Positions 34,701 to 43,937 of a stretch of 64,000 bases of DNA are shown here, one piece after another. The translations under genes were made by a program, and so were the position numbers. Each line of letters opens with the position of its first letter. Position 1 is the stretch's first letter. The notes under the pieces are model-generated. The model saw only the letters and a list, made by a program, of their open reading frames with translations. It searched no databases and was not told the DNA's origin. The stretch lies in NCBI GenBank assembly GCA_963829085.1, contig CAWHHJ010000027.1, positions 1-64,000 on the forward strand. Direction: 5' to 3'. The DNA is from PALSA-1004 sp963829085 (lineage in GTDB: Bacteria > Pseudomonadota > Gammaproteobacteria > Burkholderiales > SG8-41).

Positions 34701-34831
34701 ACGCCGAGGCGAGCACGTCCCTTCGCGCGGCGTGCGCGCAATATCGCGCGACCGCCGCTGGTCTTCATGCGGACTCGAAAGCCATGCGTGCGCTTGCGTC
34801 GCGTCGTAGACGGTTGAAAAGTGCGTTTCAT
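34697..34831 (-). CDS. rpmH: 50S ribosomal protein L34
   Basis: A 44-residue ribosomal protein, reading MKRTFQPSTTRRKRTHGFRV at the N-terminus and ending RAKGRARLGV, a full match to the L34 family in length and pattern. It is too short for usual ORF cut-offs but unmistakable. It begins the leftward rpmH-rnpA-yidC-mnmE unit, divergent from dnaA, at the classic origin-proximal position. Confidence 0.97.
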   Translation of the reverse strand: MKRTFQPSTTRRKRTHGFRVRMKTSGGRAILRARRAKGRARLGV

Positions 34832-35025
34832 GATCTGTGCCTGAGTAAGGTGAAAAGCCCTCTATTACAACCGTTAACGCCTCTCACTGTCAATGTGCAT
34901 GAGGGACGGACGCGAGCGCGAACAGCACCGGACCGCTTGTGGATAACTTCAATCAAAAACGCTAAACTTTCTGCTCGCGCGTCTGGTTTCTCCCCGCCTC
35001 TTATAAAAAACATGGTTGCACCTGC
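34832..35025. promoter_or_regulatory. rpmH-dnaA divergent region with a DnaA box
   Basis: This 194-base region separates leftward rpmH from rightward dnaA. It holds one perfect DnaA box, TTATCCACA on the minus strand (tgtggataa at 34938-34946), in an AT-richer stretch. It probably carries both promoters and could control dnaA by autoregulation or be part of the origin. No clear ribosome binding site precedes the dnaA ATG. Confidence 0.6.
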
Positions 35026-36348
35026 ATGAATAGTTTCTGGCGCTCCTGTCTCAGCCATTTCGAACAGCAATTGCCACCCCAGCAGTTTAAAACCTGGATC
35101 AAGCCGCTCAAGTTTCAATCCGCAGAAAACGTCGTGACATTGACGGCGCCGAACCGCTTTGTGCTGCAATGGATACGCGACCGATTCCTCGCGGAAATTG
35201 AACGCCTCGCCGCCGAACGGTTTGGCGCCGCCGTCAATGTAAACCTCGTTCTTGCGGAAAAAGAAGCGGTCGACCCGCCCAAAGCGCTCGCGGCGGCCCC
35301 GACCGCACATAAACCCAGCACGCGTGACATCTCACGCCTCAATCCCGACTTCAGCTTCGCGACCTTCGTGACAGGCAAGGCGAATGAGCTCGCGCGCGCG
35401 GCGGCGATGCAGGTCGCGGAGCGTGCCGGCGAAGCTTACAACCCGTTGTTCGTATACGGCGGCGTGGGGCTCGGTAAGACGCATTTGACGCACGCGATCG
35501 GTAACCTCCTGCTCGAGCGCAACCCGCAAAGCCGGATACGCTATATACATGCGGAGCAATATGTTTCCGACGTGGTGCGCGCCTACCAGCACAAGGCGTT
35601 CGACGATTTCAAGCGTTACTACCACTCGCTCGACCTGTTGCTTATCGACGACATCCAGTTTTTCAGCGGCAAGAGCCGCACCCAGGAAGAGTTTTTCTAT
35701 GCGTTCAACGCGCTGATCGAATCGCGCAAACAAATCGTGATTACGTGTGACACCTATCCGAGGGAGATCCCCGGCATCGAAAATCGCCTGATCTCGCGCT
35801 TCGCCTGGGGTCTCACCGTTGCTGTAGAGCCGCCGGAATTGGAGATGCGGGTCGCGATTCTGCTCAAGAAGGCCGAGGCCGAAAACGTCGTGCTGGACGA
35901 GACGGTGGCGTTCTTCATCGCCAGCCATAGCCAGTCGAACATTCGTGAGCTCGAAGGCGCGCTGAAACGCATCCTCGCCTACTCGCGTTTCTCGGGGAAG
36001 CCGATTTCCGTCGACCTCTGTCGGGACGCGCTCAAAGATCTGCTCGCGCTACAGAGCCGACAGATCTCGATCGACAACATTCAAAAGACGGTTGCCGAGT
36101 ACTACAAGATCAAAGTATCGGAGATGTACTCAAAAAAGCGCAGCCGCAATATCGCGCGTCCGCGCCAGGTGGCGATGGCTTTAGCGAAGGAGCTCACGCA
36201 TTTGAGCCTGCCCGATATTGGCGAAGCGTTCGGCGGTCGCGATCACACGACGGTACTACATGCGTGCCGCAAGATCGCCGCCCTCAAAAGCACGAGCCAG
36301 GAAATTACCAAGGACTTCGATTCCCTCCTCAAGGTGCTGCGCGGCTGA
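35026..36348 (+). CDS. dnaA: Chromosomal replication initiator DnaA
   Basis: Binds DnaA boxes at oriC and melts DNA to start replication. The 440-residue protein has domain I (MNSFWRSCLSHFEQQLPPQQ, interaction with helicase), a short linker, the AAA+ domain with Walker A GGVGLGKTHLTHAIGN, Walker B LLLIDDIQFFSGK, sensor regions ENRLISRFAWGL, and the C-terminal DNA-binding domain with GGRDHTTVLHACRKI. The linker is short, which explains the modest length. dnaN and gyrB follow in the common order. Confidence 0.97.
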   Translation: MNSFWRSCLSHFEQQLPPQQFKTWIKPLKFQSAENVVTLTAPNRFVLQWIRDRFLAEIERLAAERFGAAVNVNLVLAEKEAVDPPKALAAAPTAHKPSTRDISRLNPDFSFATFVTGKANELARAAAMQVAERAGEAYNPLFVYGGVGLGKTHLTHAIGNLLLERNPQSRIRYIHAEQYVSDVVRAYQHKAFDDFKRYYHSLDLLLIDDIQFFSGKSRTQEEFFYAFNALIESRKQIVITCDTYPREIPGIENRLISRFAWGLTVAVEPPELEMRVAILLKKAEAENVVLDETVAFFIASHSQSNIRELEGALKRILAYSRFSGKPISVDLCRDALKDLLALQSRQISIDNIQKTVAEYYKIKVSEMYSKKRSRNIARPRQVAMALAKELTHLSLPDIGEAFGGRDHTTVLHACRKIAALKSTSQEITKDFDSLLKVLRG

Positions 36349-36528
36349 CAGATGAATTGTGGATAAGCCGTCGCATGATCGTCGACACCAATTCGTTCAA
36401 CAATTCATCCACACGCTATCCAGCGGGTTCTTGGCGCTCAAACTGGTCGTAAAGCCGCATGCTGACTCGGGTCGGCGACTTGTCAACAGAATGCTCGACT
36501 GTAATTACTACTATCAGGATAAATAAAT
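36349..36528 (+). promoter_or_regulatory. oriC: dnaA-dnaN intergenic region: likely oriC component and dnaN promoter
   Basis: 180 bases with a perfect DnaA box (tgtggataa, 36358-36366), a one-mismatch box (tcatccaca, 36405-36413) on the other strand, and an AT-rich segment at 36499-36528. A plausible sigma-70 promoter for dnaN is ttgtca at 36480-36485 and taatta at 36502-36507 with a 16-base spacer. An AGGA about 9 bases before the ATG can serve as ribosome binding site. Few boxes are visible, so the exact origin could also include the rpmH-dnaA gap. Confidence 0.55.
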
Positions 36529-37638
36529 ATGAAACTGATACAAACCAAACGGGACAACTTATTGAAACCGCTGCAAGCGGTGACCGGCATTGTCGAGAAA
36601 CGCCATACGCTGCCCATTCTGTCAAACGTATTGATCGAGCAAGTCGAAAACCGTCTACACCTGCTGGCAACCGATCTCGAGATTCAGGTATCCACGAGCT
36701 TTGAGAACTCGCTCAAAGGCAGCGATCGCTACGCTGTCACCACCTCCGCTCGCAAGCTGCAGGATATCTTGCGGGCGCTACCCGAAACGGCCGACGTCGA
36801 TCTTGAAGCGCAGAACAACCGCTTGATCGTGCGCTCAGGCAAGAGCCGGTTTACGCTGCAAACACTGCCGGCGGAAGACTTCCCGAAACTCGCCAAGGCA
36901 GCGACCACGGCGGCGAAGATAGAAGTGCCGCAGAAACAACTGAAGTCGCTGCTGCTGCTTGCGCAATACGCAATGGCACAACAGGATATCCGCTATTACC
37001 TGAACGGTATGCTGCTCGTGGTCGCCGACAAAGCGCTGAAGGTAGTGGCTACCGACGGCCATCGCCTCGCCTACGCGAGCATGACGCTCGCGCAAAAAGC
37101 CGAGCCGCTGGAATTGATACTGCCGCGCAAAGCGGTGCAGGAATTGATCAAGCTGCTCGGCGATGGCGACGATAATGTTACTTTGGAACTCGCGCCAACT
37201 CAGGTAAAATTCCAGATCGGCGACGTAGTGCTCGTGAGCAAGGTCGTGGATGGAAAGTTTCCCGACTACACACGGGTCATACCAACTAATTATCAGAAAA
37301 ATTTTCCGATCGAGCGGGTCGCGCTGCAGCAGGCATTGCAGCGCGTCGCTATTCTGTCCAATGAAAAATACCGGGGCGTACGATGGACGCTGACGGGCGG
37401 CCAGTTGCGCATCGCGTGCACGAACACCGAGCAGGAGGAAGCGTTTGAAGAAATCGAGGTTCCCTATAGCGGTGAAGCGCTCGACATCGGTTTCAACGTC
37501 ACGTATCTGCTCGACGTCCTCGGCAATGTGGCGAGCGATCAGGTGACTTGTTCGTTCGGCGATGCCAACAGCAGTGTATTGATAACGATCAGCGAAGACA
37601 GCGATTTCCGTTATGTTGTTATGCCGATGAGAATCTAA
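36529..37638 (+). CDS. dnaN: DNA polymerase III beta sliding clamp
   Basis: Ring-shaped clamp that tethers the polymerase to DNA. The 369-residue protein starts MKLIQTKRDNLLKPLQAVTG and shows HTLPILSNVLIE, LATDLEIQVSTSFENS, YYLNGMLLVVADKALKVVAT with DGHRLAYASM, and the C-terminal VVMPMRI that closes the clamp. The three repeated domains and the total length are standard. It is 180 bases after dnaA and 29 before gyrB. Confidence 0.97.
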   Translation: MKLIQTKRDNLLKPLQAVTGIVEKRHTLPILSNVLIEQVENRLHLLATDLEIQVSTSFENSLKGSDRYAVTTSARKLQDILRALPETADVDLEAQNNRLIVRSGKSRFTLQTLPAEDFPKLAKAATTAAKIEVPQKQLKSLLLLAQYAMAQQDIRYYLNGMLLVVADKALKVVATDGHRLAYASMTLAQKAEPLELILPRKAVQELIKLLGDGDDNVTLELAPTQVKFQIGDVVLVSKVVDGKFPDYTRVIPTNYQKNFPIERVALQQALQRVAILSNEKYRGVRWTLTGGQLRIACTNTEQEEAFEEIEVPYSGEALDIGFNVTYLLDVLGNVASDQVTCSFGDANSSVLITISEDSDFRYVVMPMRI

Positions 37639-37667
37639 GCCTACCGAGAGCTTTATAAGCGATCCCT

Positions 37668-40086
37668 ATGACCGATAAGAAACAATCCGGCAACGGTGAA
37701 GACTACGATGCGGATAGCATCAAAATACTCAAAGGCCTCGAGGCTGTCCGCAAGCGGCCGGGCATGTATATCGGCGACACCAGCGACGGCACCGGCCTGC
37801 ACCATATGGTGTTCGAGGTCGTCGACAATGCGATCGATGAAGCGCTCGCGGGACATTGCAACAGCATCACGATAACCATCCATCCGGATAACTCGATCAG
37901 CGTCCTGGACAATGGACGCGGCATACCCACAGAGATCAAGAACGACGACGAGCAGCGCCGCAGCGCCGCGGAAATCGTGATGACGGAACTGCACGCCGGC
38001 GGCAAGTTCGACAACAACTCGTATAAGATTTCCGGCGGTTTACACGGCGTCGGCGTTTCTGTCGTCAACGCGCTATCAGAATGGTTACGCCTTACCATCC
38101 GGCGTGACGGCAAGACCTATCAAATGGAATTCCGTGACGGCGCTGCCGTTGCGCCGCTCAAAGAAACCGGAAAAACCGAGAAGCGCGGCACCGAAGTTCA
38201 TTTTTTAGCGAGCAAGCAGACCTTCAACAATGTCGAATACCACCACGACATACTGGCCAAACGCCTGCGCGAACTGTCGTTCCTCAATAATGGCGTCAAG
38301 ATCGCCTTGATCGACCAGCGCTCTGGCAAGCAGGAGAATTTCTCCTTTACCGGCGGCGTCAAGGGCTTCGTCGAATACATGAATCGCACCAAGAGTCCGC
38401 TGCATCAAAAGATTTTCTATGCTGAGGGCTCGAAGGACGGCATCACTGTGGAAGTTGCCATGCAATGGAACGACTCGTATGCGGAGTCCGTCCAGTGTTT
38501 TACCAACAACATACCGCAGCGCGACGGCGGGACGCATTTGACCGCCCTGCGCGCGGCAATGACGCGCACGCTCAATAGTTTCATTGAACAGAATGAGATG
38601 GCGAAACGAGCCAAGGTCGATACGTCCGGCGACGATATGCGCGAAGGACTGACCTGTGTGCTGTCAGTCAAGGTGCCGGAACCCAAATTCTCGTCGCAGA
38701 CCAAGGACAAGCTCGTATCGAGCGAAGTGCAGCCGGTCGTGCAGGAAATCATTTCTGCCAAACTGAATGAGTTTCTGCTCGAAAGCCCGAACGACGCCAA
38801 GATTATCACCACGAAGATCGTCGAGGCTGCGCGTGCACGCGAAGCCGCGCGCAAGGCGCGCGAGATGACACGCCGCAAGGGCGTGCTCGATTCGCTCGGC
38901 CTGCCCGGGAAGCTCGCTGACTGTCAGGAGAAGGACCCGGCGCAGTGTGAGCTCTACATCGTTGAGGGAGATTCCGCCGGCGGTTCGGCCAAACAAGGCC
39001 GCGAGCGCAAATTTCAAGCGATCCTGCCTTTGAAGGGCAAGATTCTCAACGTCGAAAAAGCGCGCTTTGACAAGCTGCTCTCGTCGCAGGAAATAACGAC
39101 GTTGATCAACGTCACTCGGCTGCGGCATCGGCAAGGACGAATACAACGCCGACAAGCTGCGCTATCACCGCATCATCATCATGACGGACGCGGACGTTGA
39201 CGGCTCACACATCCGCACCCTGCTGCTCACATTCTTCTACCGGCAGATGCCCGAACTGTTCGAGCGAGGCCACATCTATATTGCGCAGCCGCCGCTCTAC
39301 AAGATCAAACACGGACGCAGCGAGCGCTACATCAAGGATGATCACGAGCTCAAGGAATACCTGCTGCGCCTGGCGCTCGATGATGCGGAGCTCTATCCAT
39401 CGGCTAACGCCCCGGCGCTTAGTAAGGAGGCGCTAAAGCAGGTTGCGAAACAGTATTTCCTTGCCGAAGCGGTGATCGACCGCATGAGTAAGGTCATCGA
39501 CTCGGCAGTACTCCAGGCCTTGCTGGTAAATCCGGAAATCAGCCTGGCGGACGAGAAAAGCGCAGCGCAAAGCGCGAAGCGCCTGTCGGCTGCACTGGCC
39601 AGTGAGCGCATCACGATTGAGCCGATGTTTGATGAAAAGACAGAGCGCTATCAGCTCGTCATCAAGCGCACTCATCACGGTAATTTACATCGCACCGCAC
39701 TCGACGAGGATTTTCTGCAGAGCGGCGATTACGAGCAGATCAAAACGACCGCGCACGTCCTGCACGGACTCCTAAGCGATGGCGCGTACGTAAAGCGCGG
39801 CGAAAACAAGCAGGCGGCGGTCGATGTCAAACAAGCGCTCAACTGGCTGCTCGACGAAGTACGCAGAAACCTGGGCGTGCAGCGCTACAAAGGTCTCGGC
39901 GAAATGAATCCTTCGCAATTATGGGAAACCACCATGGATCCGAAGGTCAGGCGGCTGCTGCGCGCGCAAATCGAAGACGCTATTTCCGCGGACGAAATCT
40001 TCACAACCCTGATGGGTGATCTCGTCGAACCGCGGCGCGCCTTTATCGAGACCAACGCGCTCGGCGCGCGCAACCTCGACGTCTAA
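37668..40086 (+). CDS. gyrB: DNA gyrase subunit B, one frameshift
   Basis: ATPase subunit of gyrase, which adds negative supercoils. The first frame has the GHKL ATPase domain (VRKRPGMYIGDTSDGTGLHH, VVDNAIDEALAG, LHGVGVSVVNALSEWL) and the start of the Toprim domain (LYIVEGDSAGGSAKQGRERK, LPLKGKILNVEKARFDKLL). The frame breaks near 39110 after LSSQEITTLINV; the true continuation LGCGIGKDEYNADKLRYHRI, IIMTDADVDGSHIRTLLL is in the next frame and runs to the stop. The joined product is about 805 residues, normal for proteobacteria. The single-base shift is probably a sequencing error. The stop abuts the stop of convergent topB. Confidence 0.95.
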
Positions 40087-42651
40087 TCAGCCGGCGGCCG
40101 CCTTGCGCGGCTTGGTGCCGGTCTTTGGCTTGGCGGTCTTCGCTTCGCGCGGCGCGAATTCGAAACTAACTTTGCCATCACCGCCCTTCACGAGATACGC
40201 CGAGAACGGGCGGCCTTTCTTCGAGATAAACCGGTGCAGGAGATCTGTCTTGCCGGAGGTGAGCAGCTTCTGCATCTGTTCCGGCTCGATCGGCCGCTGC
40301 AGAATGATCTTCCCGGAGCGAAAATCGCACGTCCGTGCGGCGCCGAGCGCTTTGTCGCAGACATAAGCGACCCCGTGGCTAAACACGCTGCCGCCGCAAC
40401 GCGGGCACGGTCCGAGCGGTTCCTGGCCCGAGAAATCCACGGGTTGCGCGTCCGCATCGTCGTTGGGCTGACCGAAGTCAAATTCGGTCTTGAATTCGGG
40501 GCTTAGTTTGATGACCGCGACAAACGGTTTGCCCATGCGGCTGCGAAAGCCCTGAAGAGGTCCGATCGTGCGTTTGCTAATGAGTTCCTCAACTTCAGCC
40601 GGCTCCAACTGACGGCCAGCGAGGATCTTCCACAGCGAAAAATCACATTTCTGGCACTGATACTTTTTGTAATTTTCCTTCACGACGCCGCCGCACTTCG
40701 GGCACGGCGTTGTCAAAGTAGAGAAATCCCCCGGCACGGTATCGCTCTCGTGCTCCTTGGCCCGCTCGACGATGTGGCGGGTCATCGCCTCGATGCTGTG
40801 CATGAACTCGTCGCGTTTCAGTTCACCGTGCTCCATTTGCGACAACTGGTACTCCCAGTTTCCGGTGAGCTCGGGCGACGACAGCTCCGCGATGTCGAGG
40901 CCGCGCAAAAGCGTGATCAGTGAAAACGCCTTCGCCGTAGGCTGCAGCTCGCGCCCATTGCGGTGCACGTATTTCTCGTAAATCAGTCCCTCGATAATGG
41001 CGGCACGCGTCGCGGGAGTACCGAGTCCCTTTGCGCGCATCGCTTCGCGCAGTTCCTCGTCGTCGATGAGCTTGCCGGCGCCTTCCATCGCGGACAAGAG
41101 CGTCGCTTCGGAAAAGCGGGCAGGCGGCTTGGTCTGCAAGGCCTCAACGCGCACGTCATCCGCACGCGGTGTTTCTTTGCCTACGATCGGCACCAGCGCC
41201 GGTGTGTCGTCGGTCTGCGCTTCCTTGCCATAGATTTGCAGCCAGCCCGCCTGCACCATGATCTTGCCTTCGCTCTTGAAGGGCTCTTTTTCGACGCGCG
41301 TGATGCGCGTCGTGATCTGAAACTCGGCGGCCGGAAAAAACACCGACAGAAACCGCCGCGTTACGAGGTCGTAGATCTTCGCTTCGGCGTCGGTTAACTG
41401 CTTGGGCGGCTCGGAGGTCGGGATGATGGCAAAGTGGTCCGAGATCTTGGCGTTGTTGAAGATGCGCTTGTTAGGCCGGATCCATTGGTTGCTGAGAATC
41501 TGTTTGACAAACGGCTGATACGGTTTGTCGAGCGACGCCATGGCTGCTTCGACCGTCTTCAAATAGTCCTCGGGCAGCGCCCGCGAGTCGGTGCGCGGAT
41601 ACGTCAGACACTTGTGCTTTTCATACAGTGCCTGTGCGATCGACAACGTGGTCTTTGCGGAGAAACCGAAGCGCGCGTTGCCGTCGCGCTGCAGGCTAGT
41701 CAAATCGTAGAGCAGCGGCGAAAGCTGGGTTGAGGGTTTGCTTTCTTCTTCGACGACGCCGGTTTTGCCTTCGCACTTGCTGCGGATGGCCTCAGCGCGC
41801 GTGCGCTCCCACAGCCGCTCCGGACGTAAGTCGCCGTCGTCCGCTTTCTTATCTTTATCGAACTGCTCTTCAAACCAGCGGCCTTCATAGGTGCCGCTTT
41901 TGCAGCTGAATGTCGCGTGCACTTCATAGTAGTCACGCGCCACGAATTTTTTTATCTTTTCCTCGCGCTCAACCAGAATCGCCAGCGTCGGCGTCTGCAC
42001 GCGGCCCACGGTTGTGAGATGAAAGCCGCCGGACTTCGAATTGAACGCAGTCATCGCGCGCGTTCCATTGATGCCGACGAGCCAGTCTGATTCGGAACGG
42101 CAAACGGCAGCATCGGCGAGCGGCAGCATCTCGTTATCGCTGCGCAACCGCGCAAAACCTTCCCGAATCGACGCGGGCGTCATCGATTGCAGCCACAGGC
42201 GCTCGATGGGCTTGGTGGTTTTCGTATGGCGCACGATGTAACGGAAAATGAGCTCACCTTCGCGGCCTGCGTCACAGGCGTTCACGAGCCCCGTAACATC
42301 CTTGCGCTTGATGAGTTTAGCAAGCAGCGCAAGCCGTTCTTTGGTGCGCTCGATCGGACGCAAGCCAAAGTGCGGTGGAATCATCGGCAGGTGCGCAAAC
42401 GACCATTTGCCGCGCTTGACTTCGAACTCCTCGGGTACTACGAGCTCGAGCAGGTGCCCGACCGCCGATGACAGCACATAGTCCGCACTCTCGAAGTAAT
42501 CGCCATGGCGCGTGAATCCACCGAGTGCTCGCGCGATGTCCGCCGCGACAGACGGCTTTTCTGCAATGATCAGCTTCTTGCCGCCGGCGGCAGGCGTCGC
42601 AGTAACGCGTCGGACCGCGGCTTTTTTTGCAGACGAAGGTTTTTTGGCCAT
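40087..42651 (-). CDS. topB: DNA topoisomerase III
   Basis: Type IA topoisomerase that unlinks single-stranded DNA. I choose the ATG at 42651 (MAKKPSSAKK), with a Lys-rich leader, over longer frames. The Toprim domain opens KLIIAEKPSVAADIARALG and contains VNACDAGREGELIFR. The catalytic tyrosine lies in CLTYPRTDSRALPEDYLK, and GLGTPATRAAIIEGLI is the family signature. The C-terminus has two Cys4 zinc-finger-like modules, CPKCGG...CQKC and CPRCGG, and a basic tail. About 854 residues. It follows dprA on the same strand. Confidence 0.94.
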   Translation of the reverse strand: MAKKPSSAKKAAVRRVTATPAAGGKKLIIAEKPSVAADIARALGGFTRHGDYFESADYVLSSAVGHLLELVVPEEFEVKRGKWSFAHLPMIPPHFGLRPIERTKERLALLAKLIKRKDVTGLVNACDAGREGELIFRYIVRHTKTTKPIERLWLQSMTPASIREGFARLRSDNEMLPLADAAVCRSESDWLVGINGTRAMTAFNSKSGGFHLTTVGRVQTPTLAILVEREEKIKKFVARDYYEVHATFSCKSGTYEGRWFEEQFDKDKKADDGDLRPERLWERTRAEAIRSKCEGKTGVVEEESKPSTQLSPLLYDLTSLQRDGNARFGFSAKTTLSIAQALYEKHKCLTYPRTDSRALPEDYLKTVEAAMASLDKPYQPFVKQILSNQWIRPNKRIFNNAKISDHFAIIPTSEPPKQLTDAEAKIYDLVTRRFLSVFFPAAEFQITTRITRVEKEPFKSEGKIMVQAGWLQIYGKEAQTDDTPALVPIVGKETPRADDVRVEALQTKPPARFSEATLLSAMEGAGKLIDDEELREAMRAKGLGTPATRAAIIEGLIYEKYVHRNGRELQPTAKAFSLITLLRGLDIAELSSPELTGNWEYQLSQMEHGELKRDEFMHSIEAMTRHIVERAKEHESDTVPGDFSTLTTPCPKCGGVVKENYKKYQCQKCDFSLWKILAGRQLEPAEVEELISKRTIGPLQGFRSRMGKPFVAVIKLSPEFKTEFDFGQPNDDADAQPVDFSGQEPLGPCPRCGGSVFSHGVAYVCDKALGAARTCDFRSGKIILQRPIEPEQMQKLLTSGKTDLLHRFISKKGRPFSAYLVKGGDGKVSFEFAPREAKTAKPKTGTKPRKAAAG

Positions 42652-42779
42652 CAGGCTATGAGTGCACACGCGGCGTCGGGCGGCCGCAAAAGAGCGCCCG
42701 ATGATAAGAACAAAGAGTGTGGCTTGCAAGCTTCGGTTGTTTCGCCTGCCCGAAACGATGCGCAATGTATGCTGTGGAA

Positions 42780-43871
42780 TTAGCGGGTGCGTTGATAGCG
42801 CCCGCCGGGCAGGTTCTCGATAAGTCCTTCCAACTCAAGCATCAACAGCGCCGAAGTGATGGCTTCCGTCGAGCGACCCGTGCGTTCGCACAGCGTTTCT
42901 AAACTGCAGGGTTCATAACCGAGCGCAGTGAGCAATTGGCGAGCGCTCGCTTCGAGGGCCGGCGGCGCCAAGGTGTGGCCGGCGGCAGTCGGCGCGAGCT
43001 TCAGTTCCTCGAGTATGTCGTTCGCACTGTCGACCAGTTTTGCGCCCTGCTTGATAAGCCGGTGGCAACCTTTGGCCAAGGCTGAGTGAATGGAACCGGG
43101 CAGCGCAAAGACTTCGCGGCCTTGCTCATTGGCGAGGCGCGCGGTGATCAGCGAGCCGCTTTGTAACGCAGCCTCAACAACGAGGCAGCCCAAGCTTATG
43201 CCGCTAATGATTCGGTTACGGCGCGGAAAGTTGGTATTGATGGCCGGCGTTCCGAGCGGAAACTCTGAAATGAGTACACCGCGTTCTGCGAGTTCATGCG
43301 CAAGCGCGCGATTGCGCGCCGGGTAAACGACGTCGAGGCCCGTGCCTACAACTGCGAGGCTGCTTGAACTGCCGGCAAGGCCGCCGCGATGCGCCGCCGC
43401 GTCTACGCCGAGCGCAAGTCCACTTACGATAGTGAGCCCGCCATCGCTCAACGCATGCGCAAATTCGGTCGCATTATTCATGCCCTGCACAGTGGCGTTG
43501 CGGCTGCCGACGATGGCAAGTGCGGAATGGTTCAAAAGATCGAGCCGCCCTTTCACATACAAGACCGGCGGCGGATCGACTGACTGCAAGAGGAGCTGCG
43601 GATAATCGCTGTCGCCGAGCGTGACGACGTGGTTCGAGCTGTCGGCGAGCCATGCGAGCGCGTGTTGCGCGCCTTCAGCATTGCCGCCGCTGACAACCGC
43701 ACTTGCAACGTCGTTCGGTACAACGCGACTTACTTCAGCGTGGCGTGCGCCCATCACCTGCTCGGGCGGCCCGTATTCCGCGAGCAGTTTACGTAACCCT
43801 GCGTTGGTAAGGCCCTTGACGAGCGCGAGTCGCAGCCACGACTCGGTATCGCTATTAGCGGCGGCCGACAC
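42780..43871 (-). CDS. dprA: DNA processing protein DprA/Smf
   Basis: Binds incoming single-stranded DNA and loads RecA in natural transformation. The 363 residues show an N-terminal SAM-like helical domain, the Rossmann-like core with LAIVGSRNATVQGMNNATEF, TIVSGLALGVDAAAHRGGLA, GTGLDVVYPARNRALAHEL, and FPRRNRIISGISLGCLVVEA. The C-terminal winged helix (LCERTGRSTEAITSALLMLE) ends GGRYQRTR. It sits between the LysM gene and topB on the same strand; the smg gene commonly found next to dprA is absent. Confidence 0.93.
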   Translation of the reverse strand: MSAAANSDTESWLRLALVKGLTNAGLRKLLAEYGPPEQVMGARHAEVSRVVPNDVASAVVSGGNAEGAQHALAWLADSSNHVVTLGDSDYPQLLLQSVDPPPVLYVKGRLDLLNHSALAIVGSRNATVQGMNNATEFAHALSDGGLTIVSGLALGVDAAAHRGGLAGSSSSLAVVGTGLDVVYPARNRALAHELAERGVLISEFPLGTPAINTNFPRRNRIISGISLGCLVVEAALQSGSLITARLANEQGREVFALPGSIHSALAKGCHRLIKQGAKLVDSANDILEELKLAPTAAGHTLAPPALEASARQLLTALGYEPCSLETLCERTGRSTEAITSALLMLELEGLIENLPGGRYQRTR

Positions 43872-43937
43872 GCTCAGTAGACCGCCTGTTAGCCATGCGG
43901 CGTCAGTGCGGCCGCGTGATTCGTTAACGGCAAATCG

